Assembly: GCA_023954035.1 (NCBI GenBank)
Contig: JAMLIT010000028.1
Coordinates: forward strand, 1-49,047
Source of the DNA: Burkholderiaceae bacterium
GTDB taxonomy: Bacteria > Pseudomonadota > Gammaproteobacteria > Burkholderiales > Burkholderiaceae_C
DNA length: 49,047 nucleotides
Reading direction: 5' to 3'
Part shown: positions 8,851 to 18,500 of the stretch, piece after piece
Numbering within the stretch: position 1 is the stretch's first letter
How the letters are laid out: every line of letters begins with the position of its first letter
Program-made: the position numbers and the translations under genes
Notes under the pieces: generated by a model
The model's input: the letters and a program-made list of their open reading frames with translations, nothing else
Database searches by the model: none
Told to the model about the DNA's origin: nothing

Positions 8851-10278
8851 ATGAGCAAACAATTCGACGTCATCGTCATCGGCGGTGGCCCTGGCGGCTA
8901 CATCGGTGCCATCCGCGCGGCCCAGCTGGGCTTCAACGTGGCCTGCATCGACGAGTGGAAAAACGACAAGGGGGGCCCCGCACCCGGCGGCACCTGCACC
9001 AACGTCGGCTGCATTCCATCGAAGGCACTGCTGCAATCGTCCGAGCATTTCGAGCACGCCAACAAGCACTTTGCCGACCACGGCATCACCGCCACCGGCG
9101 TGAAGATGGACGTGGCGAAGATGGTCGGCCGCAAAGACGCGGTGGTCAAACAGAACAACGACGGCATCCTGTACTTGTTCAAGAAGAACAAGATCAGCTT
9201 CTTCCATGGCCGCGGCTCGTTCGTCAAAGCCGTCGATGGCGGCTACGAGATCAATGTGGCCGGCAGCACGGACGAGACATTGACGGCCAGGCAGGTCATT
9301 GTTGCGACGGGTTCCAACGCACGCGTCCTGCCCGGCGCCCCGTTCGACGAAGAACGCATTCTGTCGAACGACGGTGCGCTGCGCATGGGTGCGGTGCCCA
9401 AGCGGCTGGGCGTGATCGGTTCGGGCGTCATCGGTCTGGAGCTGGGCTCGGTCTGGCGCCGCCTGGGCGCCGACGTGACCATCCTCGAAGGCCTGCCGAC
9501 CTTCCTGGGCGCTGTGGACGAGCAGATCGCCAAGGAGGCCAAGAAAGCGTTCGACAAGCAGGGGCTCAAGATCGAATTGGGCGTCAAGATCGGCGAGGTG
9601 AAAGCCGGCAAGAAGGGCGTGAATGTCGCCTACACCGATGCCAAGGGCGAGGCCAAAGCACTGGATGTCGACCAACTCATCGTCTCCATTGGCCGCGTAC
9701 CCAACACCATTGGTTTGAATGCCGAGGCTGTGGGCCTCAAGCTCGACGAGCGCGGCGCGATCGTTGTCGATGCCGATTGCAGGACCAATCTGCCCGGCGT
9801 CTGGGCCGTGGGCGACGTGGTGCGCGGCCCCATGCTGGCGCACAAGGCCGAAGAAGAGGGCGTGGCCGTGGCCGAGCGCATGGCGGGCCAGCATGGGCAC
9901 GTCAACTTCAACACCATCCCTTGGGTGATCTACACCAGTCCGGAGATTTCCTGGGTCGGTCGCACCGAGCAACAGCTCAAAGAGCAAGGCGTGAAGTACA
10001 AGGCGGGCACTTTCCCCTTCCTCGCCAACGGCCGGGCGCGGGCGCTGGGCGATACAACCGGCATGGTCAAATTCCTGGCGGACGCTGCTACCGACGAAAT
10101 CCTGGGCGTGCACATCGTCGGCCCGCAGGCCAGCGAGCTGATTGCCGAGGCGGTGGTGGCCATGGAGTTCAAGGCCAGCAGCGAGGACATCGCCCGCATT
10201 TGCCACGCACATCCGACCCTGTCCGAATCGATGAAGGAAGCAGCGCTGGCGGTGGACAAGCGCACGCTGAATTTCTAA
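8851..10278 (+). CDS. lpdA: Dihydrolipoamide dehydrogenase, E3 component
   Basis: The product is 475 residues. The N-terminal FAD-binding motif is [12 protein letters not shown]. The redox-active disulfide is in [13 protein letters not shown] (about residues 45-57), where Thr replaces the usual Leu between the cysteines. The NAD-binding motif is [18 protein letters not shown], and the C-terminal interface has the catalytic His-Glu pair in [13 protein letters not shown]. It reoxidises the lipoyl groups of SucB and passes electrons to NAD. I chose ATG at 8851 because AAGGAG lies just upstream and the family begins here; the frame is open earlier but only through the repeat. It is third in the sucA-sucB-lpd operon. 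Confidence 0.97.
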   Translation: MSKQFDVIVIGGGPGGYIGAIRAAQLGFNVACIDEWKNDKGGPAPGGTCTNVGCIPSKALLQSSEHFEHANKHFADHGITATGVKMDVAKMVGRKDAVVKQNNDGILYLFKKNKISFFHGRGSFVKAVDGGYEINVAGSTDETLTARQVIVATGSNARVLPGAPFDEERILSNDGALRMGAVPKRLGVIGSGVIGLELGSVWRRLGADVTILEGLPTFLGAVDEQIAKEAKKAFDKQGLKIELGVKIGEVKAGKKGVNVAYTDAKGEAKALDVDQLIVSIGRVPNTIGLNAEAVGLKLDERGAIVVDADCRTNLPGVWAVGDVVRGPMLAHKAEEEGVAVAERMAGQHGHVNFNTIPWVIYTSPEISWVGRTEQQLKEQGVKYKAGTFPFLANGRARALGDTTGMVKFLADAATDEILGVHIVGPQASELIAEAVVAMEFKASSEDIARICHAHPTLSESMKEAALAVDKRTLNF

Positions 10279-10280
10279 GG

Positions 10281-10345
10281 AAAATTATTGGCCTAATTGG
10301 CTGCTAGCGCTTACTCCATAAGCGCTAATAGCTATATTTTTAGTA
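10281..10345 (+). repeat. Dispersed AGCGCT palindromic repeat, copy 2
   Basis: GGCTGCTAGCGCTTACTCCATAAGCGCTAATAGCTATATTTTTAGTAG is visible here in pieces: AGCGCTTA at about 10305 and TAAGCGCT at about 10319 are exact inverted arms, followed by AGCTAT. It lies between lpd and zapE, and two TAG stops at its right end close the zapE frame just before the GTG start. It can fold into a stem and may end or attenuate the odh operon transcript. Confidence 0.75.
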
Positions 10346-10358
10346 GCGAAACTGCGCG

Positions 10359-11462
10359 GTGCCCAACTCCGTCGTCAAGGCCTACCAGGCCGAATTGGCC
10401 GCCAAGGGCTACCACAGCGACCCGGCCCAGGAGCGCGCCGTGGCGGCGCTGCAGCGCTGCGCGAGCGACTGGGCGAAGTACAAGTCCAAGCGTTCGACCG
10501 CGCTGAAAAAGCTGGTCAACCACCCTGACATTCCGCGCGGGGTCTACATGTACGGTGGGGTCGGGCGCGGCAAGAGCTTTTTGATGGAGTGCTTCTTCAA
10601 CGCCGTGCCACTCAAGCGCAAGGTGCGCTTGCACTTTCATGAATTCATGCGCGAAGTGCACCGCGAACTGGCGGGTCTGCAGGGCACGGCCGACCCGCTG
10701 GACGTGCTGGGCGCGCGCATTGCCAAGCGCTACAAGCTGATCTGCTTTGACGAATTCCACGTCGCCGATATCACCGACGCAATGATCCTGCACCGGCTGC
10801 TGGCGGCGCTGTTTGCCAATGGCGTCGGCTTTGTCACCACGTCCAATTTCAAGCCCGACGATCTGTACCCCAACGGCCTGCACCGCGATCGCATCCTGCC
10901 GGCCATTGCCCTGCTGAACGACCGGCTCGAAGTGGTCAACGTGGATAACGGTACCGATTACCGGCGCCGCACCATGGAGCAGGTGCAGCTCTACCACACG
11001 CCGCTCGGCCCCCAGGCCGACGTCGCCATGTCGGCCGCGTTCGACCGCCTGGCCGAAGTGCGTGATGAAGACCCGGTGCTGCACATCGAATCGCGTGAAA
11101 TCGTCGCGCGTCGCAAGGCCGGTGGGGTCGTGTGGTTTGACTTTGCGACCCTGTGCGTAGGTCCGCGATCGCAAAACGACTATCTGGAGATTGCCTCGCA
11201 GTTTCATACCGTGCTGCTTTCCGGCGTGCCGCACATGCCGGTCAGCATGGCATCCGCCGCGCGGCGCTTCACCTGGCTCATTGACGTGCTCTATGACCGG
11301 CGCGTCAAACTCATCCTGTCCGCCGAGGTGCCGCCCGAGCAGCTCTACACCGAAGGCCCGCTGGTGCACGAATTTCCGCGCACCGTCTCGCGCTTGAACG
11401 AAATGCAATCGCAGGAATTTCTGGATCTGCAGCGGCGCGTGGTTGATACCGGGCTCACCTAA
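10359..11462 (+). CDS. zapE: ZapE/AFG1-family cell-division ATPase
   Basis: The product is 367 residues. It has the family hallmarks VYMYGGVGRGKSFLMECFF (Walker A, about 62-80), LHFHEFMREVH, LICFDEFHVADITDAM (Walker B) and the arginine-rich FKPDDLYPNGLHRDRILPAI segment. The C-terminal part has WFDFATLCVGPRSQNDYLEIA. In Escherichia coli ZapE is an FtsZ-associated ATPase acting at the constriction site; the mitochondrial AFG1 relative handles membrane proteins. GTG at 10359 is chosen because in-frame TAG lies four codons upstream and no other early start exists. No convincing Shine-Dalgarno sequence is seen. Its place after lpd is common in Burkholderiales, which is recollection rather than computation. 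Confidence 0.95.
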   Translation: MPNSVVKAYQAELAAKGYHSDPAQERAVAALQRCASDWAKYKSKRSTALKKLVNHPDIPRGVYMYGGVGRGKSFLMECFFNAVPLKRKVRLHFHEFMREVHRELAGLQGTADPLDVLGARIAKRYKLICFDEFHVADITDAMILHRLLAALFANGVGFVTTSNFKPDDLYPNGLHRDRILPAIALLNDRLEVVNVDNGTDYRRRTMEQVQLYHTPLGPQADVAMSAAFDRLAEVRDEDPVLHIESREIVARRKAGGVVWFDFATLCVGPRSQNDYLEIASQFHTVLLSGVPHMPVSMASAARRFTWLIDVLYDRRVKLILSAEVPPEQLYTEGPLVHEFPRTVSRLNEMQSQEFLDLQRRVVDTGLT

Positions 11463-11616
11463 GGGGGATTTTCGGGCTGGTTGGCGCCGCGCTGCCGCTG
11501 TACGGATTTGCCCGTGCCACGCAACCGAACGCTGAGCACGCCGCGAGCAGCGTCCCACCTTGCAAGAGCCCGTGATGGGAACCCGGCCTGCGCCCGGCCC
11601 GTCCCAGGACGCGCGT

Positions 11617-12417
11617 TCAGGTATTGACGCCAAAGGCCCTGAGCGGCGGCGTCGGCTGTTCGGGCAAGGCCTCCAGCTTGACGATGGCCAGCGACAGGTT
11701 GTCGCCGCCGCCCCGGGCGCGCATGCGCGCCTTGTCGATCAAGAACTCGGTGGCTTCCCGCGGCGTGAGCGAGTCCAGCACCGACGCCAGCTCGGCAGGC
11801 GAAAAGTAGTGCCATACGCCATCGCTGCAGGAGAGCAGCACATCGCCTGGCTGCAGTTGCGAGATGGTATGCATGGTGATCGGTGGGTCGCTTTCCGTGC
11901 CCAGGCAGCCGACAAGAATGTTGGAGTTGGGGTGCACGTTGGCTTCTGCCTCGCTGATTTCGCCGCGGTCGACCAGCGCCTGGACGTAGGAATGGTCGCT
12001 GCTGCGCTTGATCAACTGGCCGTTGCGGAAGTGGTAAATGCGCGAATCGCCCGCATGGACCCAGTGGCAATCGCCCCGCGGGTTGATGAGAAATGCCGCG
12101 ATCGTGCTGTGCGGTTCCTGCTCCGAGGTGATCGCGGTCAGGCGGATGACGGTATGCGCCTCCAGCACCATGGTGCGCAGCAGCGCCTCTGCGTCGTCCG
12201 ATTGGGGCGAGTAGCGCTCAAACAACTGGCGCGCCGTCATCATGACCTGGTCAGAAGCCTTGCGGCCGCCGCTTCGTCCTCCCATGCCGTCGGCAAGCAC
12301 CGCCAGAACGCAGCCATTGAAGCGCGGATGCGCCAGCAGCAAAACCTGGTCTTGCTGGTATTCGCGGTCACCCTTGTGGATGCCCGTCGAGGCAATCATG
12401 CGAAAGGCCTTGGACAT
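11617..12417 (-). CDS. PP2C-type serine/threonine protein phosphatase
   Basis: The product is 266 residues. It has the motif series of bacterial PP2C phosphatases: DREYQQDQ near the N terminus, the metal-binding LADGMGGRSGGRKAS, HAGDSRIYHFRNGQL, the SCSDGVWHYF motif and the C-terminal ARGGGDNLSLAIVKL. It should dephosphorylate Ser/Thr proteins in a Mn/Mg-dependent way in the cytoplasm. The start ATG at 12417 gives the usual N terminus MSKAFRMIASTG. No kinase or FHA partner lies next to it. It is divergent from the helicase gene, with about 124 bases between the chosen starts. Many relatives sit in type VI secretion or stress-signalling loci, but nothing here supports that. Confidence 0.93.
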   Translation of the reverse strand: MSKAFRMIASTGIHKGDREYQQDQVLLLAHPRFNGCVLAVLADGMGGRSGGRKASDQVMMTARQLFERYSPQSDDAEALLRTMVLEAHTVIRLTAITSEQEPHSTIAAFLINPRGDCHWVHAGDSRIYHFRNGQLIKRSSDHSYVQALVDRGEISEAEANVHPNSNILVGCLGTESDPPITMHTISQLQPGDVLLSCSDGVWHYFSPAELASVLDSLTPREATEFLIDKARMRARGGGDNLSLAIVKLEALPEQPTPPLRAFGVNT

Positions 12418-12541
12418 GGGTCGATTGTGTCGAACGGCGAGCGCTCCAACCTGCCGGAGCGCAAAAGCACCCGTATTATCACGGGCCGTGTAGGATTTTT
12501 GCCATGCCGCAGCCCCTGCGCGCCAATGGCGTCCGATTTCT

Positions 12542-14623
12542 TTGCCCATCCTCCCCCAACCATCGACCGGCGCCGCATCGCATCTCGCGCAAGCTGAAGA
12601 TGCAGTCGCCCAGGCATTTTCTGCAGACGGCGCGCTGGTTCGCGCGCAAAGCGGCTTTGCGCCGAGGGCCGGTCAGACCGAGATGGCGCTGGCTGTCGCT
12701 CGCACGGTGACGCAGGGCGGTGCATTGGTCGTTGAAGCAGGCACTGGCATCGGCAAGACCTTTGCCTACCTGGTGCCGGCGCTGCTCAGCGGCAAGCCGG
12801 TGCTGTTGTCGACAGCCACCAAAGCGCTGCAGGACCAATTGTTCGGCCGTGATCTGCCTCGCGTTCTGCGAGCGCTGGCCTTGCCGCGGCGCATGGCGCT
12901 GCTCAAAGGTCGTTCGAGCTACCTGTGCCTGCACCGGCTGGCCCTGGCGCGCCAGTTGGGTTGCGACCCGGGCCTGGCCGAGCGCCTTGGCGAGATCGAG
13001 CGGTGGGCGCAGGCGACGCACAGCGGTGATCTGTCCGAGTTGCCGCAGCTCGATGAACGCTCGGGCATTGCGGCGCTGGTGACCTCCACGCGCGAGAACT
13101 GTCTGGGGACAGCCTGCGCCCATGCGCCGGCCTGCCACGTTTATCGCGCCCGCAGAGAAGCCCTGGGTGCCGACGTGGTCGTGGTCAACCACCATCTGCT
13201 GTTTGCCGACATGGCGGTGCGCGAGTCCGGGGTGGCCGAACTTTTGCCCAGAGTGCACACCGTGGTGATTGACGAAGCGCACCAGCTCAACGAGATCGGC
13301 GTGCTGTTTCTGGGCAGGCAACTGGGCAACCGCAGTTTGCAGAATTTCGTGCGCGATCTGCTTGCGGTCACCGGCCGGTGCGCCCTGGGCCTTGCCGATT
13401 GGCAAGGCTTGGCAGCAGACCTTGAAGCAGCGATCCGATGCGTCTCGGCCGTGGTGCGCAGCCTGGACGGGGCGGGGCGCTGGCGCTGGGGTGCCGGGGC
13501 GCCCGAAGGTTTGAACGCCGGGAGGTGGAGCGCTGCGGTGCAGAGCTTGCTGCCGCCACTGGAGGCGCTGGCCGCTGCGCTGGTCCTGGCTGGCGAGCAG
13601 ACCGCCGAACTCGATCGCCTCAGTGAGCGCTGCGTCGATTTGCTCAACCTGTCCCAGCGCTTTGCCCAGGCGCAGGAGGGCACGTCGGTGCGCTGGCTGG
13701 AAGCTTCTGCCAGCCAATGGCGTCTGCTCGATTCGCCACACGATATTGCCAGCGCCCTTCGAAGCCGCCTGATGGGTTTGCAGGAGGGCGACGCGGCAGC
13801 GCCGCCGCCCCGCCCGCCGACTGCACCGATGGCCTGGATATTCACTTCAGCCACGCTGGGCGATGACGAGCGATTGTCCTGGTTCACCGAGCCCTGTGGT
13901 CTGCAGGATGCGCATATCCTCCGATTGCCCAGCCCCTTCGACTACGGTGCGCAAGCGGCTTTGTACGTGCCCGCCGATTTCCCGGCGCCGGCCGACGCCA
14001 GCCACAGCCGGTGCGTGGGCGAGCTGGTGGCCCCGGCTGCGCAGGTGTTGGGCGGGCGCACGCTGGTGCTGACAACCAGCCTGCGCGCGCTCAGAGCCAT
14101 TGGCGAGACACTAAGGGAGTGTTTGCCTGCGGCCAGCGGCATCGAAGTGCTGGTGCAAGGAGAATCGCCCAAGCGCTGGCTGATGGATCGCTTTCGCAAA
14201 GGCACCGCGCCCGGCAGCGTCGGCTGCGTGCTGGTGGCCTCGTCGACGTTCTGGGAGGGCTTTGACGTGCCCGGGGACCGACTGCAGTTGGTGGTGATCG
14301 ACAAGCTGCCATTTCCAGCGCCCACCGATCCCCTGGTGCAGGCCCGCTGTGAGCGCGTGGCCGCAGCGGGACGAAGCCCTTTTGCCCACTGCGCCGTTCC
14401 CGAGGCCGCCGTCGCGCTCAAGCAGGGCGCAGGGCGCTTGATTCGCAGCGACACCGATCGGGGAATTCTGGTGGTCTGCGACCCCCGCCTGGCCACCATG
14501 GGCTATGGAAAACGCCTGCTGCGCGCCCTGCCGCCGATGCGGCGCCTGCACAGCGCTCAGGAATTCGAAACAGCGCTTGCCGCGCTTACCAGAATTTCCA
14601 CCACGCGCTCTCCTTGCCCTTGA
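12542..14623 (+). CDS. DinG/YoaA-family Fe-S superfamily 2 DNA helicase
   Basis: The product is about 693 residues. Walker A is EAGTGIGKTFAYLVPALL near residues 65-80. Four cysteines in SSYLCLHRL, ENCLGTAC and APACH fit the 4Fe-4S cluster of XPD-like helicases. The helicase motifs DEAHQLNEIG, SATLGDDERL and SSTFWEGFDVPGDRLQLVVIDKLPFP, and the motif VI region QGAGRLIRSDTDRG, follow in order. The predicted role is 5'-3' unwinding in repair or R-loop and fork processing. No ATG lies in frame before the conserved region. TTG at 12542 is the best available start, and an ATG in another frame at 12526 raises the possibility of a frameshift. The 3' end overlaps the convergent bamD by 38 bases. Confidence 0.92.
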   Translation: MPILPQPSTGAASHLAQAEDAVAQAFSADGALVRAQSGFAPRAGQTEMALAVARTVTQGGALVVEAGTGIGKTFAYLVPALLSGKPVLLSTATKALQDQLFGRDLPRVLRALALPRRMALLKGRSSYLCLHRLALARQLGCDPGLAERLGEIERWAQATHSGDLSELPQLDERSGIAALVTSTRENCLGTACAHAPACHVYRARREALGADVVVVNHHLLFADMAVRESGVAELLPRVHTVVIDEAHQLNEIGVLFLGRQLGNRSLQNFVRDLLAVTGRCALGLADWQGLAADLEAAIRCVSAVVRSLDGAGRWRWGAGAPEGLNAGRWSAAVQSLLPPLEALAAALVLAGEQTAELDRLSERCVDLLNLSQRFAQAQEGTSVRWLEASASQWRLLDSPHDIASALRSRLMGLQEGDAAAPPPRPPTAPMAWIFTSATLGDDERLSWFTEPCGLQDAHILRLPSPFDYGAQAALYVPADFPAPADASHSRCVGELVAPAAQVLGGRTLVLTTSLRALRAIGETLRECLPAASGIEVLVQGESPKRWLMDRFRKGTAPGSVGCVLVASSTFWEGFDVPGDRLQLVVIDKLPFPAPTDPLVQARCERVAAAGRSPFAHCAVPEAAVALKQGAGRLIRSDTDRGILVVCDPRLATMGYGKRLLRALPPMRRLHSAQEFETALAALTRISTTRSPCP

Positions 14624-15386
14624 AGCCCTCGGTGGCATAGCGGCTGGAAGGGAAGTTCGCGCTCATCACGCGCTGAGCGTCGTCGCGAAGCTGCGTCAGG
14701 CCGAGCGCGTCATACGACTTCACCAGGATGTAGAGCGCCTCTTCTGCCGCCGGAACCGCCTGGTAGTCGGCCACGGCCCGCTGCGCACGCGCGATCGCCG
14801 CCACATAGGCGCCGCGCTCGTAGTAGTAGCGGGCGACGTGCACCTCGTACTGCGCCAGGGAATTGACGATGTAAGTCATGCGCTGGCGCGCGTCTTGCGC
14901 ATAGCGCGAATTGGGAAAGCGCGTGATCAGCTCGCGAAAGCTCTCGAAAGAGTCCTTGGCCGCTTTCTGATCGCGTTCCGACAAGTCCTGCTGCGATAAC
15001 CAGCCAAACAGCCCCAGATCGTCATTGAAGTTGATCAAGCCCTTGAGATACAGCGCGTAGTCGAGTGCCGGACTGGCCGGGTGCAGCTTGATGAAGCGCT
15101 CCAGCGTGGCCAGGGCCTGGGCCTTCTCCTTGCCTTTGTACTGGGCGTAGGCCTTGTCCAATTGCGCCTGCTGCGCCTGCGGCGTGCCGGCCGCACGCCC
15201 TTCGAGCTTCTCCAGCAACGGTACGGCCTTGTCGTAGCTGCCGCTGTTCAACTCGTCGCGCGCCTCGGCGGCAATCTTTTCGGTGGACCAGTTGGCCGTC
15301 TTGTCGTCCACATTGCTGGCGCATCCCGCCACCAGCGCAGCAGCACCCAGCAGGGCGGAAAGAAGGGCACGGGGCGCACGCGGCAT
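14586..15386 (-). CDS. bamD: Outer-membrane assembly lipoprotein BamD
   Basis: The product is 266 residues. It has a lipoprotein signal peptide with the lipobox LVAGC, so Cys22 should be lipidated. TPR-like helical repeats follow, including GSYDKAVPLLEKLE, AQYKGKEKAQALATLERFIKLHP, and FRELITRFPNSRYAQDARQRM with the usual BamD segment EVHVARYYYERGAYVAAI. It is an essential partner of BamA in inserting beta-barrel proteins into the outer membrane, acting from the periplasmic face. It is divergent from dnaE (136-base gap) and overlaps the convergent helicase gene at its 3' end. Confidence 0.97.
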   Translation of the reverse strand: MPRAPRALLSALLGAAALVAGCASNVDDKTANWSTEKIAAEARDELNSGSYDKAVPLLEKLEGRAAGTPQAQQAQLDKAYAQYKGKEKAQALATLERFIKLHPASPALDYALYLKGLINFNDDLGLFGWLSQQDLSERDQKAAKDSFESFRELITRFPNSRYAQDARQRMTYIVNSLAQYEVHVARYYYERGAYVAAIARAQRAVADYQAVPAAEEALYILVKSYDALGLTQLRDDAQRVMSANFPSSRYATEGFKGKESAWWKFW

Positions 15387-15522
15387 GGCAGGCAGCTTTC
15401 AGTGAAAACAATGAACGGCATGCAACTGGCGGCGTTACGGGCACCGCCAGGCAAAAAAGCATTCTAGCGGGCCTGTCCCGTGGCGCGGCCCGGCGTGCCA
15501 AGCAGCTTTCTACAATCCGCGG

Positions 15523-18500
15523 ATGTTTGTTCATTTGCGCCTTCACACCGAATTTTCCGTCGTTGACGGCACCAACCGCATCGACGAGGTCGTGGCCAGC
15601 GCCGCGGCCGACGGCCAGGGCGCGCTGGCGATCACCGATCTGAGCAACCTGTTTGGCGCGGTCAAGTTCTACAAGGCCGCGCGCAGCGCAGGCGTCAAGC
15701 CGTTGCTGGGCGCGGAACTGCTGCTGGCGGGGCTGCAGGGCGCCGCGCCGTCGCGCATTGTGCTGCTGGTGCAAAGCATGCGGGGCTACCTGAATCTTTC
15801 GGAATTGCTGGCCCGTGCCTGGACCCAGAGCGTGTCCAAAACGCAGGCCGTGGTCGACTGGCAATGGCTGCAGGATTTGGGCGAGGGCCTGATCGCACTG
15901 GCTGGTGCCCAAGCGGGCCCAGTGGGCCAGGCGCTCATGCGCGGCGATGAGGCTGCGGCCTGCGATGCCGCCCTGCGCCTGGCGAGCATCTTCCCGCACC
16001 GCTTCTATCTGGAAGCGCAGCGCGCCGGCCGGGCAGACGACGAGGCGCACGTGGTGGCCGTGGCCCAGCTCGCGGCGCGGCTCGAACTCCCCTTGGTGGC
16101 GACGCACCCGGTGCAGTTCGCCACCCCCGACGACTACGAAGCGCATGAGGCGCGCGTCTGCATTGCCGAGGGTGAGATTTTGGGCAATGCCCGGCGTGTG
16201 CGCCGCTTTACGCGCGAGCAGTATTTCAAGTCCAGCGCCCAAATGCTGGCGCTTTTTGCCGACCTGCCAGCGGCGCTGGCCAACACGGTGGAGATCGCCA
16301 AGCGCTGTAATTTGTCGTTGGTACTGGACAAGCCCCAGCTGCCGAACTTTCCCACGCCCGGCGGGATGCCGATCGACGAGTTCTTCCGGCTCTCGTCCTT
16401 CGAAGGACTGGAGCAGCGGCTTGTCCGCCAATATCCGGAGGCCGCCGAACGCGAACGACAGCGGCCACGCTACGTTGAGCGCCTCGAGTTCGAGCTCGCG
16501 ACCATCCTTAAGATGGGCTTTCCAGGCTATTTCCTGATCGTGGCCGACTTCATCAACTGGGCCAAGAAGAACGGCTGCCCGGTGGGACCTGGGCGCGGAT
16601 CGGGTGCGGGCTCGCTGGTGGCGTATGCGCTCAAGATCACCGATCTGGACCCGCTCGAATACCAGCTGCTGTTCGAGCGATTTCTGAATCCCGAACGGGT
16701 CTCCATGCCCGACTTCGATATCGATTTTTGCCAGAGCAACCGCGACCGCGTGATCGACTATGTGAAGGACAAGTACGGCAAGGACGCGGTCAGCCAGATC
16801 GCCACCTTCGGCACCATGGCCGCACGCGCAGCCATTCGCGACGTGGGGCGCGTGCTCGACATGAGCTACACCTTCTGCGACGGCATCAGCAAGTTGATTC
16901 CCAACAAGCCGGGCCAGCACATCACCATTGCCGGCGCCATTGAGGCCGAGCCGATTCTGGCCGAGCGCCTGGCGCGCGAAGACGAGGTGAAGACCCTGCT
17001 GGCGCTGGCGCAAAAACTGGAGGGCATGACGCGCAACGTCGGCATGCACGCGGGCGGCGTGCTGATTGCGCCGGGCAAGCTGACCGATTTTTGCCCGCTG
17101 TACCAGCAGCCGGGCAGCGAGTCGGCGGTCAGCCAGTACGACAAGGACGATGTCGAAGCCATTGGCCTCGTCAAGTTCGACTTTCTGGGTCTGGCAACGC
17201 TCACCATCCTGGAAATCGCTCGCGAATTCATTGTTCAGCGCCACAAGGGCCAGGAAGACTTTGCCTTCGAAAACATTCGCCTGGACGATGCCGCCACCTA
17301 CCGATTGTTTTCTGAGGGAAAAACCGAGGCCGTCTTCCAGTTTGAAAGCCGCGGCATGCAGGGCATGCTCAAGGAAGCCAAGCCCACGCGCCTGGAAGAC
17401 CTCATTGCGCTGAACGCCCTGTACCGACCGGGTCCCATGGACCTGATTCCCAGCTTTGTGGCGCGCAAGCACGGGCGTGAGCCAGTGGAGTACCCGCATC
17501 CGCTGGTGGAGAACATGCTGTCGGAGACCTACGGCATCATGGTCTACCAGGAACAGGTGATGCAGACCGCGCAGATCCTGGGCGGCTACAGCCTGGGCGG
17601 CGCCGACCTGCTGCGCCGCGCCATGGGCAAGAAAAAGGCCGAGGAGATGGCCAAGCACCGCAGCATCTTTCGCGAGGGCGCGGCCAAGAACGGGCTTTCC
17701 ACCGAAAAAGCCGACGAAGTCTTCGATCTGATGGAGAAGTTCGCGGGCTACGGCTTCAACAAGTCGCACGCCGCTGCGTATTCCCTGCTGGCCTACTACA
17801 CCGGCTGGCTCAAGGTGCACTACGCGGCCGAGTTCTTCTGCGCCAACATGACCGTGGAAATGGACGACACCGACAAGCTCAGGGTGTTGTTTGAAGACGC
17901 GCGCAAGAATTTTGACCTGCACTTCGAGCCGCCAGACGTCAACCGCGGCCGCTACCGTTTCGAGCCGGTATCGGACACCATCGTCCGCTACGGCCTGGGA
18001 GCCATCAAGGGCACGGGGCAGCAAGCCATCGAAGCCATCGTTGCAGCGCGCGAGGGGCGGGGAGAAGGGCCGCGCGGCGCGATCGCCGGGCCGTTCACCA
18101 GTCTGTTCGACTTCTGTTTGCGTGTCGACCGCACGCGCATCAACAAGCGCACGGTGGACGCTCTCATCAAGGCCGGCGCTTTTGACGCGCTGGAGCGCAA
18201 CCGCGCGGCGCTCAGTGCGTCGATCGACCGCGCGTTCGACTTCGCAGCCGCCGCGCAGGCCAATGAACTCCAGGGCGGCCTGTTTGACATGGCAGGTGAA
18301 GACGTCCACGGCTCGAGCACGCAGGAACCCGACCTCGTGCAGGCCACACCCTGGGGCGTGCGCGAGCAGCTCATGCAGGAAAAGGCGGCCCTTGGCTTCT
18401 ATTTCTCCGGCCATTTGTTCGACGAGGTTGCGCGCGAAGTGCGTCGTTTCGTTCGCGCCGGCATCGACGCGCTGAGCGACAGCCGGGAGACCCAGACCAT

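Noticed and set aside
4465-10212. Very long open frame on the minus strand opposite sucA-sucB-lpd (about 1900 codons)
   Set aside because: It mirrors the codon bias of three well-recognised genes on the plus strand, has no recognisable domain or ribosome binding site, and such antisense frames are common at high GC.
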